Part shown: in pieces, positions 53,958-63,049 of the stretch
How positions within the stretch are numbered: the stretch's first letter is position 1
Layout of the letters: each line of letters begins with the position of its first letter
NCBI GenBank assembly: GCA_027315365.1
Contig: DAHUYF010000156.1
Span: forward strand, 1 to 64,000
Source of the DNA: Rhodospirillales bacterium
GTDB taxonomy: Bacteria; Pseudomonadota; Alphaproteobacteria; ATCC43930; CGMCC-115725
Reading direction: 5' to 3'
Length of the DNA stretch: 64,000 nt
Translations under genes and position numbers: made by a program
Notes under the pieces: model-generated
What the model was told of the DNA's origin: nothing
Databases searched by the model: none
Seen by the model: the letters and a program-made list of their open reading frames with translations, nothing else

Positions 53958-56657
53958 TCAGGCGGCGCCCGGCTCGGCTGCGGCGAGCGTATCGCGGAGG
54001 ATCTCTGCGAGTTCGGGCAGGCAGGAGCCGCAATTGGTGCCGGCGCGCAGGCAGGCGCCGATTTCGGCCGCGCTGGTCAGGCGGCGGCTGCGGATGGCGT
54101 CGTGCAGCGCGCGCAGGCCGATGCCGAAGCAGGCGCAGACCAGCCTGCCGCGCTCGGCCACCGCGCCGGTCGGCTGGGCGGCGACCAGCCCGGCGCGGGC
54201 GCCGGGCTCGACCGTCTGGCCCAGCAATGCCGCCAGCACGTCGCGCTCGGGCAGGCCGGCCTCGCTGCGGCCGAGGAACAGGACCGCGGCCAGGCGCCCG
54301 TCGGCGAGGCTGGCATAGCGGAATACGCCGCGGCGGGGATCGGCGTAGATGACCTGCTCCGCATCATCCGGCGCGGCGAGCAGCGCCGCGATCCAGGCCT
54401 CCGACGACGCGCCGCCGGGCAGCGGCTGCCAGCCCGCGAGCGCGAAGCTCTGCCCCGCCGCCACCGGAATTCGCGACCAGTGGAAGCCGCCGGCGAGCGG
54501 CGCCTCGTTCTGCCGCAGCAGGATGCCGTGCCACAGCGTCGCCACCGGCGCGACGCTGACCGGCGTCGCCTTGAGCTCGGGCTGGCCCGAGACCGGATCG
54601 ACCGCGGCGCCGACGAGCCGGTCGATCGGACCGGAGGAAGCGAAGCGGTCGGTCCAATGCATCGGCGCGAAGACCTCGCCTGGCCGCTGTTCGCGCGACA
54701 GGCGGACGCGCAGCACCGCCGCGCCGTGCCGGCTCTCGATCCGCGCGAGTCCGCCCGCGTCGACGCCGCAGCGCGCCGCATCCTCGGGGTGGATGTCGAG
54801 CAGCGGCTCCTCGGCATGGAGCATCAGCCGCGCGACCCGGCCGGTGCGCGTCATGGTGTGCCATTGGTCGCGCACCCGGCCGGTATTGAGCAGCAGCGGC
54901 CGGCGAGCGTCAGGCCGCTCCGCGGTCGGGCGCCACGGCGTAGCGACGAAGCGCGCGCGGCCGTCCGCGGTGGCAAAGCCGCCGGCCGCGAAGAGCCGCC
55001 CGTCCGCGCTCGCGCCGCCGCCGCGCGGCAGCGGCCAGCGAACCGGCGCCAGCCGGCCGTAGGCCGCATCATCGAGCGTGGCGAGCGCGCCGATATCGAA
55101 GACGCGGCGATGGTCGCCGTCATTCTCGAAGCCGGAGAGCGCCGCATGCTCGCGAAAGATGTCGGCGGGATTCCGATAGCGGAAGGCCGACGCCCAGCCC
55201 ATGCGGCGCGCCACCTCGCTCAGCATCCACCAATCCGGCCGCGCCTCGCCCGGCGCCGCGCGAAAGGCGCGCTGGCGCGAGATCTGCCGCGCCGAATTGG
55301 TGACCGTGCCGTCCTTTTCGCCCCAGCCGGCGGCGGGCAGCACCACCTTGGCATAGCGCGTCGTGTCGGTCGGCCAGCAATCGGCGACGGCGACGAAGGG
55401 GCAGGCGGCGAGCGCCGCGCGCACGCGGTCGGCGCGCGGCATGCTGGCGGCCGGGTTGGTGCCCATGATCCACAGCGCCTTGATGCGGCCGTCGAGCACG
55501 GCGTCGAACAGGTCGACTGCCTTGCGGCCGGGCTGCTGCGCCAGGCGCGGCGCCTGCCAGAAGCGTCGCAGCCGGTCGAGGTCGGCCGGCCGGTCGAAGC
55601 TCATATGCGCGGCAAGCTGGTTGGCGAGGCCGCCCACCTCGCGCCCGCCCATCGCGTTGGGCTGCCCGGTCAGCGAAAACGGCCCGGTGCCGGCGCGGCC
55701 GATGCGGCCGGTGGCGAGATGGCAGTTGATGATCGCATTGACCTTGTCGCTGCCGGCGGCGGATTGGTTGACCCCCTGCGAATAGAGCGTGACCGTGCGG
55801 TCGGTCGCGGCAAACCAGGCATAGAAGGTTTCGACGGCGGCGCGCTCGACGCCGGCGATGGCGGCGACGGCGGCAATGTCGGGGGCGCAGGCTCGCGCCG
55901 CGTCGAGCGCGGCCTCCAATCCTGCGCCGTGGCGCGCCACCCAGGCGCGATCGACGCGGCGCTGCGCCGCAAGATGCACCAGCAGCCCGTCGAACAGCGC
56001 CACGTCGCTGCCGGCGCCGATCGGCAGATGCAGATCGGCGATCTCGCAGGTGGCGGTACGGCGGGGATCGATCACCACGATCCGCGTGCCGCGCGCCGCC
56101 TTGGCCGCCGCCAGCCGCTGGAACAGCACGGGATGGCACCAGGCGGCGTTGCTGCCGACGAGCACGACGAGATCCGCCTCCTCGACATCTTCATAGCAGC
56201 CGGGGACGATGTCCTCGCCGAAGGCGCGGATGTGGCCCGCCACCGAGGACGCCATGCAGAGGCGCGAATTGGTGTCGATGTTGGCCGAGCCGATGTAGCC
56301 TTTCATCAGCTTGTTGGCGACGTAGTAGTCCTCGGTCAGGAACTGTCCCGAGAGATAGAAGGCGACGGCGTCGGGCCCGTGCTCGCGGATGACGCCGGCG
56401 AAGCGCTCGGCGACGAGATCGAGCGCCGCCGCCCAGCTTGCGCGGCGGCCATCGATCTCGGGATGGATGAGTCGCCCGGCCGGGTCGAGCGTCTCGCCGA
56501 GCGCCGCGCCTTTCGAGCACAGCCGGCCGCGATTGGCCGGATGGTCGGGATCGCCGGCGATGCTGCCGTCGGCGCGCGCGAGGACGCCGCAGCCGACGCC
56601 GCAATAGGGGCAGGTGGTGCGGGTTGCGGCGCTCGCCTCCGCTGCCGCCGGCGTCAC
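53958..56657 (-). CDS. nasA: Assimilatory nitrate reductase catalytic subunit with C-terminal [2Fe-2S] domain
   Basis: An 899-residue cytoplasmic molybdopterin enzyme that reduces nitrate to nitrite. The N-terminal [4Fe-4S] motif is CPYCGVGC...C (with RGRLCSKGAAL), followed by the Mo-bis-MGD domains (GSNAAWCHPVLFQRLAAAKA, LTGQPNAMGGREVGGLANQL) and the dinucleotide-binding C-terminal domain (LLLNTGRVRDQWHTMTRTGR). Residues about 835-895 form a BFD-like [2Fe-2S] domain (CACFGIGLRALHDAI...NCGSCLPEL). Translation starts at GTG 56657, overlapping the nirD stop by 4 bp. No signal peptide, as expected for NasA/NarB. Confidence 0.92.
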   Translation of the reverse strand: MTPAAAEASAATRTTCPYCGVGCGVLARADGSIAGDPDHPANRGRLCSKGAALGETLDPAGRLIHPEIDGRRASWAAALDLVAERFAGVIREHGPDAVAFYLSGQFLTEDYYVANKLMKGYIGSANIDTNSRLCMASSVAGHIRAFGEDIVPGCYEDVEEADLVVLVGSNAAWCHPVLFQRLAAAKAARGTRIVVIDPRRTATCEIADLHLPIGAGSDVALFDGLLVHLAAQRRVDRAWVARHGAGLEAALDAARACAPDIAAVAAIAGVERAAVETFYAWFAATDRTVTLYSQGVNQSAAGSDKVNAIINCHLATGRIGRAGTGPFSLTGQPNAMGGREVGGLANQLAAHMSFDRPADLDRLRRFWQAPRLAQQPGRKAVDLFDAVLDGRIKALWIMGTNPAASMPRADRVRAALAACPFVAVADCWPTDTTRYAKVVLPAAGWGEKDGTVTNSARQISRQRAFRAAPGEARPDWWMLSEVARRMGWASAFRYRNPADIFREHAALSGFENDGDHRRVFDIGALATLDDAAYGRLAPVRWPLPRGGGASADGRLFAAGGFATADGRARFVATPWRPTAERPDARRPLLLNTGRVRDQWHTMTRTGRVARLMLHAEEPLLDIHPEDAARCGVDAGGLARIESRHGAAVLRVRLSREQRPGEVFAPMHWTDRFASSGPIDRLVGAAVDPVSGQPELKATPVSVAPVATLWHGILLRQNEAPLAGGFHWSRIPVAAGQSFALAGWQPLPGGASSEAWIAALLAAPDDAEQVIYADPRRGVFRYASLADGRLAAVLFLGRSEAGLPERDVLAALLGQTVEPGARAGLVAAQPTGAVAERGRLVCACFGIGLRALHDAIRSRRLTSAAEIGACLRAGTNCGSCLPELAEILRDTLAAAEPGAA

Positions 56658-57028
56658 GCCGTCTGTCCCCGTTCCGCCGCTGTCGGGCCCGGCGCCTCGG
56701 CGAAAGCGTCGGCCGCGAGGAAGATCCGGCGGTCGACCAGCTTCACCGCGATCGCCGGCGCGCAGCCGACATCCGGCGCGCGCGCCTGACCGCCGTCGAG
56801 ATCGATCACCCAATTGTGCAACGGGCAGGCGACGCTTTTGCCCGACACGATGCCCTCCGACAGCGGGCCGCCGCGATGCGGGCAGCGGTCGATCAGCGCG
56901 AAGATCTCGTCGTCCGCGGTGCGGAAGACGGCGACGGGCTTTCCGCCCGTCCGCACGGTGCGGGCGCCGCGCGCCGGAATGTCGTCGATGCCGCCGATGT
57001 CGATCCAGTCGGGGGTCGCGTCGGCCAC
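56654..57028 (-). CDS. nirD: Nitrite reductase small subunit (Rieske) NirD
   Basis: A 124-residue protein carrying a Rieske-type [2Fe-2S] motif: C49-P-H51-RGGPLSEG and C68-P-L-H71. NirD is the small partner of the NADH-dependent siroheme nitrite reductase NirB. The GTG at 57028 is chosen because it begins one base after the nirB stop (TGACGTG) and leaves a protein of family length; the frame is open further upstream without a good site. The stop overlaps the nitrate reductase start. Confidence 0.9.
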   Translation of the reverse strand: MADATPDWIDIGGIDDIPARGARTVRTGGKPVAVFRTADDEIFALIDRCPHRGGPLSEGIVSGKSVACPLHNWVIDLDGGQARAPDVGCAPAIAVKLVDRRIFLAADAFAEAPGPTAAERGQTA

Positions 57029-57029
57029 G

Positions 57030-59495
57030 TCAACCAGCCCTTCCCAGGGCGGCGAATTCGTGCGCCTCCACGCCGCGTTCGGCGCGCTCGGCCCAGGGAT
57101 CGACCTGTACGAATTCCTGCGAATGGAGAAAGCGCCGGTGAAGCGCGCGCCGCTGCGGCGCGTCGGCAACGATCCGCTGCCTGACGTAGTCGATCCCGAC
57201 CCGCGCGATCCACGGCGCCGTGCGCTCGAGATAACGCGCCTCCTCGCGATAGAGCTGCAGGAACGCGCCGACATGTTCGAGCACATCGGCCTCGCTCGCG
57301 ACGCGGACGAGATGGTCGGTCACCCGGACCTCGACGCCGCCATTGCCGCCGACGACGATGTCGTAGCCGGCCTCGACGCAGATCACCCCGAGATCCTTGA
57401 TCGTCGCTTCGGCGCAATTGCGCGGACAGCCCGAAACCGCCAGCTTGACCTTGTGCGGCGTCCACGAGCCCCAGCACATCTTCTCGATCCTGACGCCCAG
57501 CCCGGTCGAATCCTGCGTCCCGAAGCGGCACCATTCGCTGCCGACGCAGGTCTTCACCGTGCGCAGGCCCTTGGCGTAGGCGTGTCCCGAGACCAGGCCG
57601 GCGCGGTTGAGATCGGCCCAGACCGCCGGCAGCTGCTCCTTGCGGACGCCGAGCAGGTCGATGCGCTGGCCGCCGGTGACCTTGACGGTCGGGATGCGAT
57701 GTTTCTCGGCCGCGTCGGCGATCGCCCGCAGCTCCGCCGGGGTGGTCAGGCCGCCCCACATGCGGGGCACGACGGAATAGGTCCCGTCCTTTTGGATGTT
57801 CGCATGCACGCGCTCGTTGACGAAGCGCGATCGCGGGTCGTCGCCATACTCGCCCGGCCAGGCGCAGAGCAGATAGTAGTTCAAGGCCGGGCGGCATTTG
57901 TGGCAGCCATCCGCGGCCTTCCAGCCCAGGGCGGCGCGCACCGCCGCCATCGATTTCAGTTTTTGCTCGCCGATGGCGCGGCGGACCGCGTCATGTCCGT
58001 GCTCGGTGCAGGGGCACAGCGCCGGCTCCCGACCGGTCGCCGCGGCGGCCTCCGCGCCGACGATGTGGACCAGGATCGCCTCGACGGTGCCGGTGCATTG
58101 GCCGCAGGAGGCCGACGCCTTGGTATGGGCGCGCACATCCTCGAGCGTGGTCAGATTCCGATCGAGGATGGTGCGGCAGATCCTTCCTTTCGACACGCCG
58201 TTGCAGCCGCAGACCTGCGCGTCCTCCGCCATGGCGGCGATGTCGATCCCGGCCGGGACCGTCGCGTCGCCGCCGGCCGCCGTCTGGCCGAAGACGAGGC
58301 GGTCGCGCAGCGCCGCGATGTCGGCGCCCTCGCGCATCAGCTGGACGTACCAGGAGCCGTCGGCGGTGTCGCCGTAGAGGACGGCGCCGACCAGCCTGTC
58401 GCCGCGCAGCACCAGCTTCTTGTAGACGCCGCGCTTGGCGTCATGGAAGGTGATCTCGTCATCGGCGTTGTCCGCCGCCGCCAGCGCGCCCGCCGAGAAC
58501 ACGTCGACGCCGGTGATCTTGAGCTTGGTGAAGAGCGGCGGCGTCGCATAGGCGGCGCCGTCATCGCCGGCCAGGCGGGCGGCGCAGATTCTGGCCTGCT
58601 CCCAGAGCGGCGCCACGAGGCCGAAGACCTGTCCGTTGTGTTCGACGCATTCGCCGACCGCGAAAATCCGCCGGTCGCTGGTGCGGAGATCGTCGCCCAC
58701 GAGAATGCCGCGGTTGACGTCGATGCCGGCCTTGCGCGCCAGATCGATATTGGGCCGTATGCCGATCGCCAGCACGACGAGATCGGCGGGCACCTCCCGC
58801 CCGTCGGCGAGGCGCACGCCTTCGGCGCGCTCGCCGCCCAGGATCTCCTCGGTCTGTCCGTTGGTGAAGAAGGCGATCCCGCGCTTGTCCAGGTCGCGCT
58901 GCAGCAGCTGGGCGGCGGCGACGTCGAGCTGACGCTCCATCAGCGTCGGCATCAGATGCACGACCGCCACGGACATGCCGCGGCGCTTCAATCCCCAGGC
59001 CGCCTCGAGGCCGAGGAGCCCGCCGCCGATCACCACGGCACGCCTGCCGTGCTGCGCGGCGGCGATCATCGTCTCGACATCGGCGATGTCGCGGAAGGCG
59101 CACACCCCCGGCAGGTCGAGGCCCGGAATGGGCGGCGCCAGCGGCTTCGATCCCGTCGCCAGCAGCAGCCGGTCGTAGGCCAGCGCGCGCCCCCCGGCCG
59201 AGCGCACCACGCCCGCCGCCGCGTCGAGCGACACGACCGGGTCGCCGGCGATGAGATCGATGCCGTTCTCCTCGTACCAGGAGCGCGGATTGATGACGAT
59301 CTCGTCGAGCGACTTTTCGCCGGCCAGCACCGCGGAGAGCAGGATGCGGTTGTAATTGGGATGCGGCTCGGCGCCGAACACGGTGATGTCGAACCGCGCC
59401 GGAGCGCGCTCCAGCAATTCCGCCACCGTGCGCATGCCGGCCATGCCGTTGCCGATCACGATCAGGCGTTCGCGCCGGGGAGAGTGCATGTCCAT
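57030..59495 (-). CDS. nirB: Nitrite reductase [NAD(P)H] large subunit NirB
   Basis: An 821-residue assimilatory nitrite reductase that reduces nitrite to ammonium with NADH. FAD/NAD-binding motifs are VIGNGMAGMRTVAELLERAP and VVIGGGLLGLEAAWGLKRRG; a BFD-like [2Fe-2S] domain follows (VCGCNGVSKGRICRTI...SCGQCTG), and the C-terminal sulfite/nitrite reductase hemoprotein domain contains the siroheme-[4Fe-4S] motif KTCVGSEWCRFGTQDS with GCPRNCAEATIKDLG. The ATG at 59495 is used; one at 59489 is possible. It starts 37 bp after the transporter stop. Confidence 0.95.
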   Translation of the reverse strand: MDMHSPRRERLIVIGNGMAGMRTVAELLERAPARFDITVFGAEPHPNYNRILLSAVLAGEKSLDEIVINPRSWYEENGIDLIAGDPVVSLDAAAGVVRSAGGRALAYDRLLLATGSKPLAPPIPGLDLPGVCAFRDIADVETMIAAAQHGRRAVVIGGGLLGLEAAWGLKRRGMSVAVVHLMPTLMERQLDVAAAQLLQRDLDKRGIAFFTNGQTEEILGGERAEGVRLADGREVPADLVVLAIGIRPNIDLARKAGIDVNRGILVGDDLRTSDRRIFAVGECVEHNGQVFGLVAPLWEQARICAARLAGDDGAAYATPPLFTKLKITGVDVFSAGALAAADNADDEITFHDAKRGVYKKLVLRGDRLVGAVLYGDTADGSWYVQLMREGADIAALRDRLVFGQTAAGGDATVPAGIDIAAMAEDAQVCGCNGVSKGRICRTILDRNLTTLEDVRAHTKASASCGQCTGTVEAILVHIVGAEAAAATGREPALCPCTEHGHDAVRRAIGEQKLKSMAAVRAALGWKAADGCHKCRPALNYYLLCAWPGEYGDDPRSRFVNERVHANIQKDGTYSVVPRMWGGLTTPAELRAIADAAEKHRIPTVKVTGGQRIDLLGVRKEQLPAVWADLNRAGLVSGHAYAKGLRTVKTCVGSEWCRFGTQDSTGLGVRIEKMCWGSWTPHKVKLAVSGCPRNCAEATIKDLGVICVEAGYDIVVGGNGGVEVRVTDHLVRVASEADVLEHVGAFLQLYREEARYLERTAPWIARVGIDYVRQRIVADAPQRRALHRRFLHSQEFVQVDPWAERAERGVEAHEFAALGRAG

Positions 59496-59532
59496 GGCAG
59501 GGGTCCTGATGAAAGCGGGGAGGGGAGTGGCG

Positions 59533-60747
59533 TCAGACCCGGGCCGCGCCGAGAGCGGCGGCGGCGCCCCAGGTGGCGCGCCAGCGCTTCTTGACGCCGG
59601 TGAGGCCGACGAGCGCGACCGCGGCAAGCGCTGCGAAGACGAGGAATCCCGCCTGGTAGCTGCCGGTGAACTGCTTGGAATATCCCAGGCTCGAGGCGAG
59701 ATAGAAGCCGCCGACGCCGCCGGTCATGCCGACCAGGCCGGTCATCACGCCGATCTCGCCGCGAAAGCGCTGCGGCACGAGTTGGAATACCGCGCCATTG
59801 CCCATGCCGAGCGCCAGCATGCCGATGACGAAGACCGCGAGCGCCATCCAGGCCTGCGGCAATCCCACGCTGACCAGCGCGATCGCGGCCGCGGCCACGA
59901 CATACATGGCCGAGAGCGAGCGGACGCCGCCGACGCGGTCGGCGATGGCGCCGCCGACCGGCCGCACCATCGAGCCGGCGAAGACGCAGGCGGCGGTGAA
60001 GTATCCCGCGGCGACTGCGCCCAGCCCGAACTGGTCGTTGAAATAGATGGTGAGCGAGGCGGCCAGGCCGACGAAGCCGCCGAAGGTGACACTGTAGAAG
60101 AACATGAACCACCAGGCGTCGCCGATCCGCAGCACCTTGAAGTACTCGGCGAGCGGCTTGGGCGGCGGGCAGGCGGGGCTGTCCTTGGCGAGCAGAAGAT
60201 AGACCGCGAGCGTCAGCGTCAGCGGGATCGCGGCGAGGCCCAGCACCGTCTGCCAGCCATAGGCCGCGGCGAGCGACGGCGCGAACAGCGCCGCCAGCAC
60301 GGTGCCGGAATTGCCGGCGCCGGCGATGCCGAGCGCGGTTCCCTGATACTGCGGCGGATACCAGCGGGAGGCCAGCGGCAGGGCGATGGCGAACGAGGCG
60401 CCGGCGACGCCGAGGACGATTCCGAGGAGCAGCACCTGCGCGAAGCTGTGCACGCCGAAATGCCATGCCGCGATCAGCCCGGCGATGACGACAATCTGCG
60501 CCCCGGTGCCGGTCAGCTTGGGCTTCAGCCGATCCACCAGCACGCCGTTGACGATGCGCAGCAGCGCGCCCGAGAGCACGGGGACGGCGACCATCAGGCC
60601 TTTCTCGCCGGCGTTCAGATGCAGGTCGCGGGCGATCTGCACGCCGAGCGGCCCGAGCATCACCCAGACCATGAAGCTCAGGTCGAAATAGAGGAACGCG
60701 GCGATCAGCGTCGGCAGGTGACCGGCCTTGAGAAACCCTCTGCTCAT
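59533..60747 (-). CDS. Nitrate/nitrite transporter, NarK/NasA (NNP) family
   Basis: A 404-residue twelve-helix MFS carrier of the nitrate/nitrite porter family. Family signatures are the helix 1-2 region FLYFDLSFMVWVMLGPLGVQ, the nitrate signature GVAGASFAIALPLASRWYPP with GIAGAGNSGTVLAALFAPSL, and a second GMGNGAVFQLVPQRFRGEIG with MTGLVGMTGGVGGFYL in the C-terminal half. Its cotranscription with nirB, nirD and nitrate reductase indicates uptake for assimilation. It is the first gene behind the 434-bp structured leader. Confidence 0.92.
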   Translation of the reverse strand: MSRGFLKAGHLPTLIAAFLYFDLSFMVWVMLGPLGVQIARDLHLNAGEKGLMVAVPVLSGALLRIVNGVLVDRLKPKLTGTGAQIVVIAGLIAAWHFGVHSFAQVLLLGIVLGVAGASFAIALPLASRWYPPQYQGTALGIAGAGNSGTVLAALFAPSLAAAYGWQTVLGLAAIPLTLTLAVYLLLAKDSPACPPPKPLAEYFKVLRIGDAWWFMFFYSVTFGGFVGLAASLTIYFNDQFGLGAVAAGYFTAACVFAGSMVRPVGGAIADRVGGVRSLSAMYVVAAAAIALVSVGLPQAWMALAVFVIGMLALGMGNGAVFQLVPQRFRGEIGVMTGLVGMTGGVGGFYLASSLGYSKQFTGSYQAGFLVFAALAAVALVGLTGVKKRWRATWGAAAALGAARV

Positions 60748-61181
60748 GCAGCAACCTCGCAGGATGGCGGCGCCGTCCGCGACGACATCGCGACCGGGGG
60801 TCGCGTGCGTAACCATGTCTTGGACATGCGCAGAAAAGCGCCTCAGCGCGACGGGCCGTCCTTGACCCATCCGATCGACGAAGCGGGCGCCGCCAGAAGC
60901 TGAAACGCCCGAGGACGGAACCGCGCCGCCATTGTCGCGGTTCCCGCGCGCCCGGCCGCCAGAAGCGCGGTCGACCGCCGCGACGCTTTCTTGCAAGCGG
61001 CGGGCCAAAGTCGCGGACGCGAGCAAACGCTGCAAGCGCCGCCGGTTTCCGCCGATTCTCCGTGCCCGCCGCCGCGGCGCCGCTTGCGCTCGATGCTCAA
61101 AGCTCGGGCAAGCCGAGATCAAAAATAGTGCAGCGCAGCATCGGCCGGCCAGCGGAGGGCCCGCCTCCCATCCGCGCGTCG
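60748..61181 (-). promoter_or_regulatory. 434-bp GC-rich leader with several hairpins before the nitrate operon
   Basis: No convincing gene is present. Stem-loops visible (plus-strand positions): 60789-60805 (CGCGACC/GGTCGCG), 60814-60828 (CATGTC/GACATG), 60917-60944 (GGAACCGCG/CGCGGTTCC, 10-nt loop), 60975-61003 (CCGCCGC/GCGGCGG) and 61103-61117 (CTCGG/CCGAG). A short A/T-rich block (AAAAATAG, 61120-61127) near the nasS end may contain the promoter. NasT proteins are ANTAR RNA-binding antiterminators acting on such leaders, and nasT is encoded just upstream, so this is a likely target. I could not identify the paired ANTAR hexaloops with confidence. Confidence 0.5.
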
Positions 61182-62399
61182 TTACCGCCTTGCCCAGGGA
61201 TCGAAGACGGCGCCGTCGCAGAAGCGATCGGGGCCCATGGCGACGGCGGCGCCGGAGGTGGGCAGCATCCAGCCGGCGCCGTGCACGCCCTCGCTTTTCA
61301 TCTCCGCCAGCGGCAGCGGCGCGCCGACCGCCGCGGCGGCGCTGCGGTAGAGCTCCGGACGATAGACCGCGGCGGCGGCGGCGGCGAGGTCGAGCGCCCC
61401 GTCGATATAGCCCCAGCGCGCCATCTCGCGCAGGAACCACAGCGCCTGCGAGCGCCACGGGAAATTTGCCGCATTGGCGAAGAAGGTGGAGATGTCGGCG
61501 ATGCCGGGCGCGCCTGCGGCGGCGCCGGGCAACGACGCCCGCACCGCCGCCGGGTCGAGCGCCAAGCTCCGGGCGACGCACTCGGCGACGGGCTCGGCAT
61601 TCGCGGGTTCGTCGCAATAACGCGCCGCCCGCAACAGCGCGCGCAGCAGGCGCTGCAGCGGCTCGGGGTGCTTCTGCGCCCAGCGCCGGCTCACCGCCAG
61701 CACCTTTTCCGGATGGTTGTTCCAGATGCCGGAGGTCACCGCCACGGTCCGGCCGATGCCGGCACGGGCGGCCGCCGCGCCCCAGGGCGCTCCGGCGCAG
61801 AAGCCGGCGATGGCGCCGGCGGCCAGCGCATCGACCACCTGGGCCGGCGGCACCACGACAAGCTCGACATCGCCGGCGGGATCGAGGCCGCCGGCGGCGA
61901 GCCAGTAGCGCAGCAGCAGATTATGCGTCGAATAGGCGTGGACCACGGCCAGCGCCGGCCGGGCGCCGCGGCGTGCGGCAAGGGAAGCGGCAAAGCGGCG
62001 AGCGGCCTCGAGCGCCGTCGGCATCCGGTCGCCGCCGGGCGCGATGTCGGCGGCCAGCCGGTCCGCCAGGGTGACGGTGTTGCCGTTGAGGCTGAGGGAC
62101 ATCGGCACCAGCAGCGGCGTCGCGCCGCCGCGCAGCCCGAGGCTGACGGCAAAGGCGAGCGGCGGCAGCATGACCGCGCCGTCGATCAGGCCATAGGCGA
62201 TCTTGTCGGCGATATTCGCCCAGGAGGGCTCGATCGAGAGCCGCACCTCGACGCCCTCCGCGGCGAAGGCGCCGATCGCCTCGGCAAGGACGAGCGGCGC
62301 GGCGTCGGCGAGCCGCAGCAGGCCGAGCGTGATGTGTCGCGCCGCGCCGCCGCGCCCGTCGCCGTCCTGCCGTCGCGATATCGCCCTCGACCCGCTCAT
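61182..62399 (-). CDS. nasS: Nitrate sensor NasS (cytoplasmic NrtA/CmpA-like)
   Basis: A 405-residue periplasmic-binding-protein fold of the nitrate/bicarbonate type without a signal peptide, which fits NasS, the cytoplasmic sensor that holds NasT in an inactive complex until nitrate binds. Segments are ITLGLLRLADAAPLVLAEAI, SIEPSWANIADKIAYGLIDG, AYSTHNLLLRYWLAAGGLDP and ISTFFANAANFPWRSQALWF. The ATG at 62399 follows GGAGGTG at six bases; the upstream ATG at 62417 overlaps the nasT stop (ATGA). It sits between nasT and the leader of the nitrate operon. Confidence 0.88.
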   Translation of the reverse strand: MSGSRAISRRQDGDGRGGAARHITLGLLRLADAAPLVLAEAIGAFAAEGVEVRLSIEPSWANIADKIAYGLIDGAVMLPPLAFAVSLGLRGGATPLLVPMSLSLNGNTVTLADRLAADIAPGGDRMPTALEAARRFAASLAARRGARPALAVVHAYSTHNLLLRYWLAAGGLDPAGDVELVVVPPAQVVDALAAGAIAGFCAGAPWGAAAARAGIGRTVAVTSGIWNNHPEKVLAVSRRWAQKHPEPLQRLLRALLRAARYCDEPANAEPVAECVARSLALDPAAVRASLPGAAAGAPGIADISTFFANAANFPWRSQALWFLREMARWGYIDGALDLAAAAAAVYRPELYRSAAAAVGAPLPLAEMKSEGVHGAGWMLPTSGAAVAMGPDRFCDGAVFDPWARR

Positions 62400-62413
62400 C
62401 GCGTCACCTCCGC

Positions 62414-63013
62414 TCATCGCTCGGCGTCCTCCAGTACCTCGCCGGCGATCTCGGCGATCCGCCGCCCGGCGGCCATGGCGCGGCGCTGCAGCCAGCGGTG
62501 GGCCTCCGGCTCGCTCATCCTGCGCCGTTTCATCAGCACGGCCTTCGCCTGATCGATCAGCCGGCGCTCGGCCAGCGAGTCCTCGGCGCGGCGCAGCTCG
62601 GCCTCGAGCTGGCGGTGCCGCTGGAAGATGGCGACCGCCGTGCGGACGATCGGCTTCACGTCGGGCAGCGCCGCGCCGACCACGTTATAGGAGCTGACCC
62701 CGGCGGCGACCGCGGCCTCCATGAAGGCGGGATCGTCCTGATCGACGAAGAGCACGATCGGCCGCGGCTCCCGCGCCGCGACCGCGCGTACGCTGTCGAG
62801 CGCGTCTCGGTCCGGCCGCGACATGTCGACGATGATGACGTCGGGCGCCGAGGCCTTGACCGCCTCGGTCAGGGTCTCGTCCGCTCCCAGCCTGATCACC
62901 GCCGCCGGCATGGCGCCGTCGCCGAGCAGGCTGCGTTCGACCGCCGCGGCCCGCTCCGCGTCGGTGTCGGCGAGCAAGACCCGCAGGCGAGGTTTCGGCA
63001 CCGGGCTGTCCAC
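62414..63013 (-). CDS. nasT: ANTAR-domain response regulator NasT (antiterminator)
   Basis: A 199-residue protein with a receiver-like N-terminal domain (LRVLLADTDAERAAAVERSL; VIIVDMSRPDRDALDSVRAV) and a C-terminal ANTAR three-helix RNA-binding domain (LAERRLIDQAKAVLMKRRRM then SEPEAHRWLQRRAMAAGRRI). NasT binds leader RNA and prevents premature termination of the nitrate operon when NasS releases it. The acidic pocket is partly changed (DTD rather than DDD), so it is probably not phosphorylated. GTG 63013 is used as start. nasS follows, overlapping by 4 bp if its first ATG is used. Confidence 0.92.
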   Translation of the reverse strand: MDSPVPKPRLRVLLADTDAERAAAVERSLLGDGAMPAAVIRLGADETLTEAVKASAPDVIIVDMSRPDRDALDSVRAVAAREPRPIVLFVDQDDPAFMEAAVAAGVSSYNVVGAALPDVKPIVRTAVAIFQRHRQLEAELRRAEDSLAERRLIDQAKAVLMKRRRMSEPEAHRWLQRRAMAAGRRIAEIAGEVLEDAER

Positions 63014-63049
63014 CCCGCCGCCGAAGCAAATTCCAGGCCACTGCGTCGG

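Noticed and set aside
53508-56789. About 1,090-codon open frame opposite nitrate reductase
   Set aside because: The minus strand encodes nasA with all catalytic motifs; the plus frame has low-complexity Arg/Ala/Gly content and no domain.
60748-61181. Canonical ANTAR target stem-loops with hexanucleotide loops
   Set aside because: I looked for paired hexaloops with A at 1 and G at 4 in the leader RNA; none was clear, so only the general leader is reported.
60748-61181. Sigma-54 promoter before the nitrate transporter
   Set aside because: GGGCACG occurs but the -12 element TTGC is missing at the right spacing.
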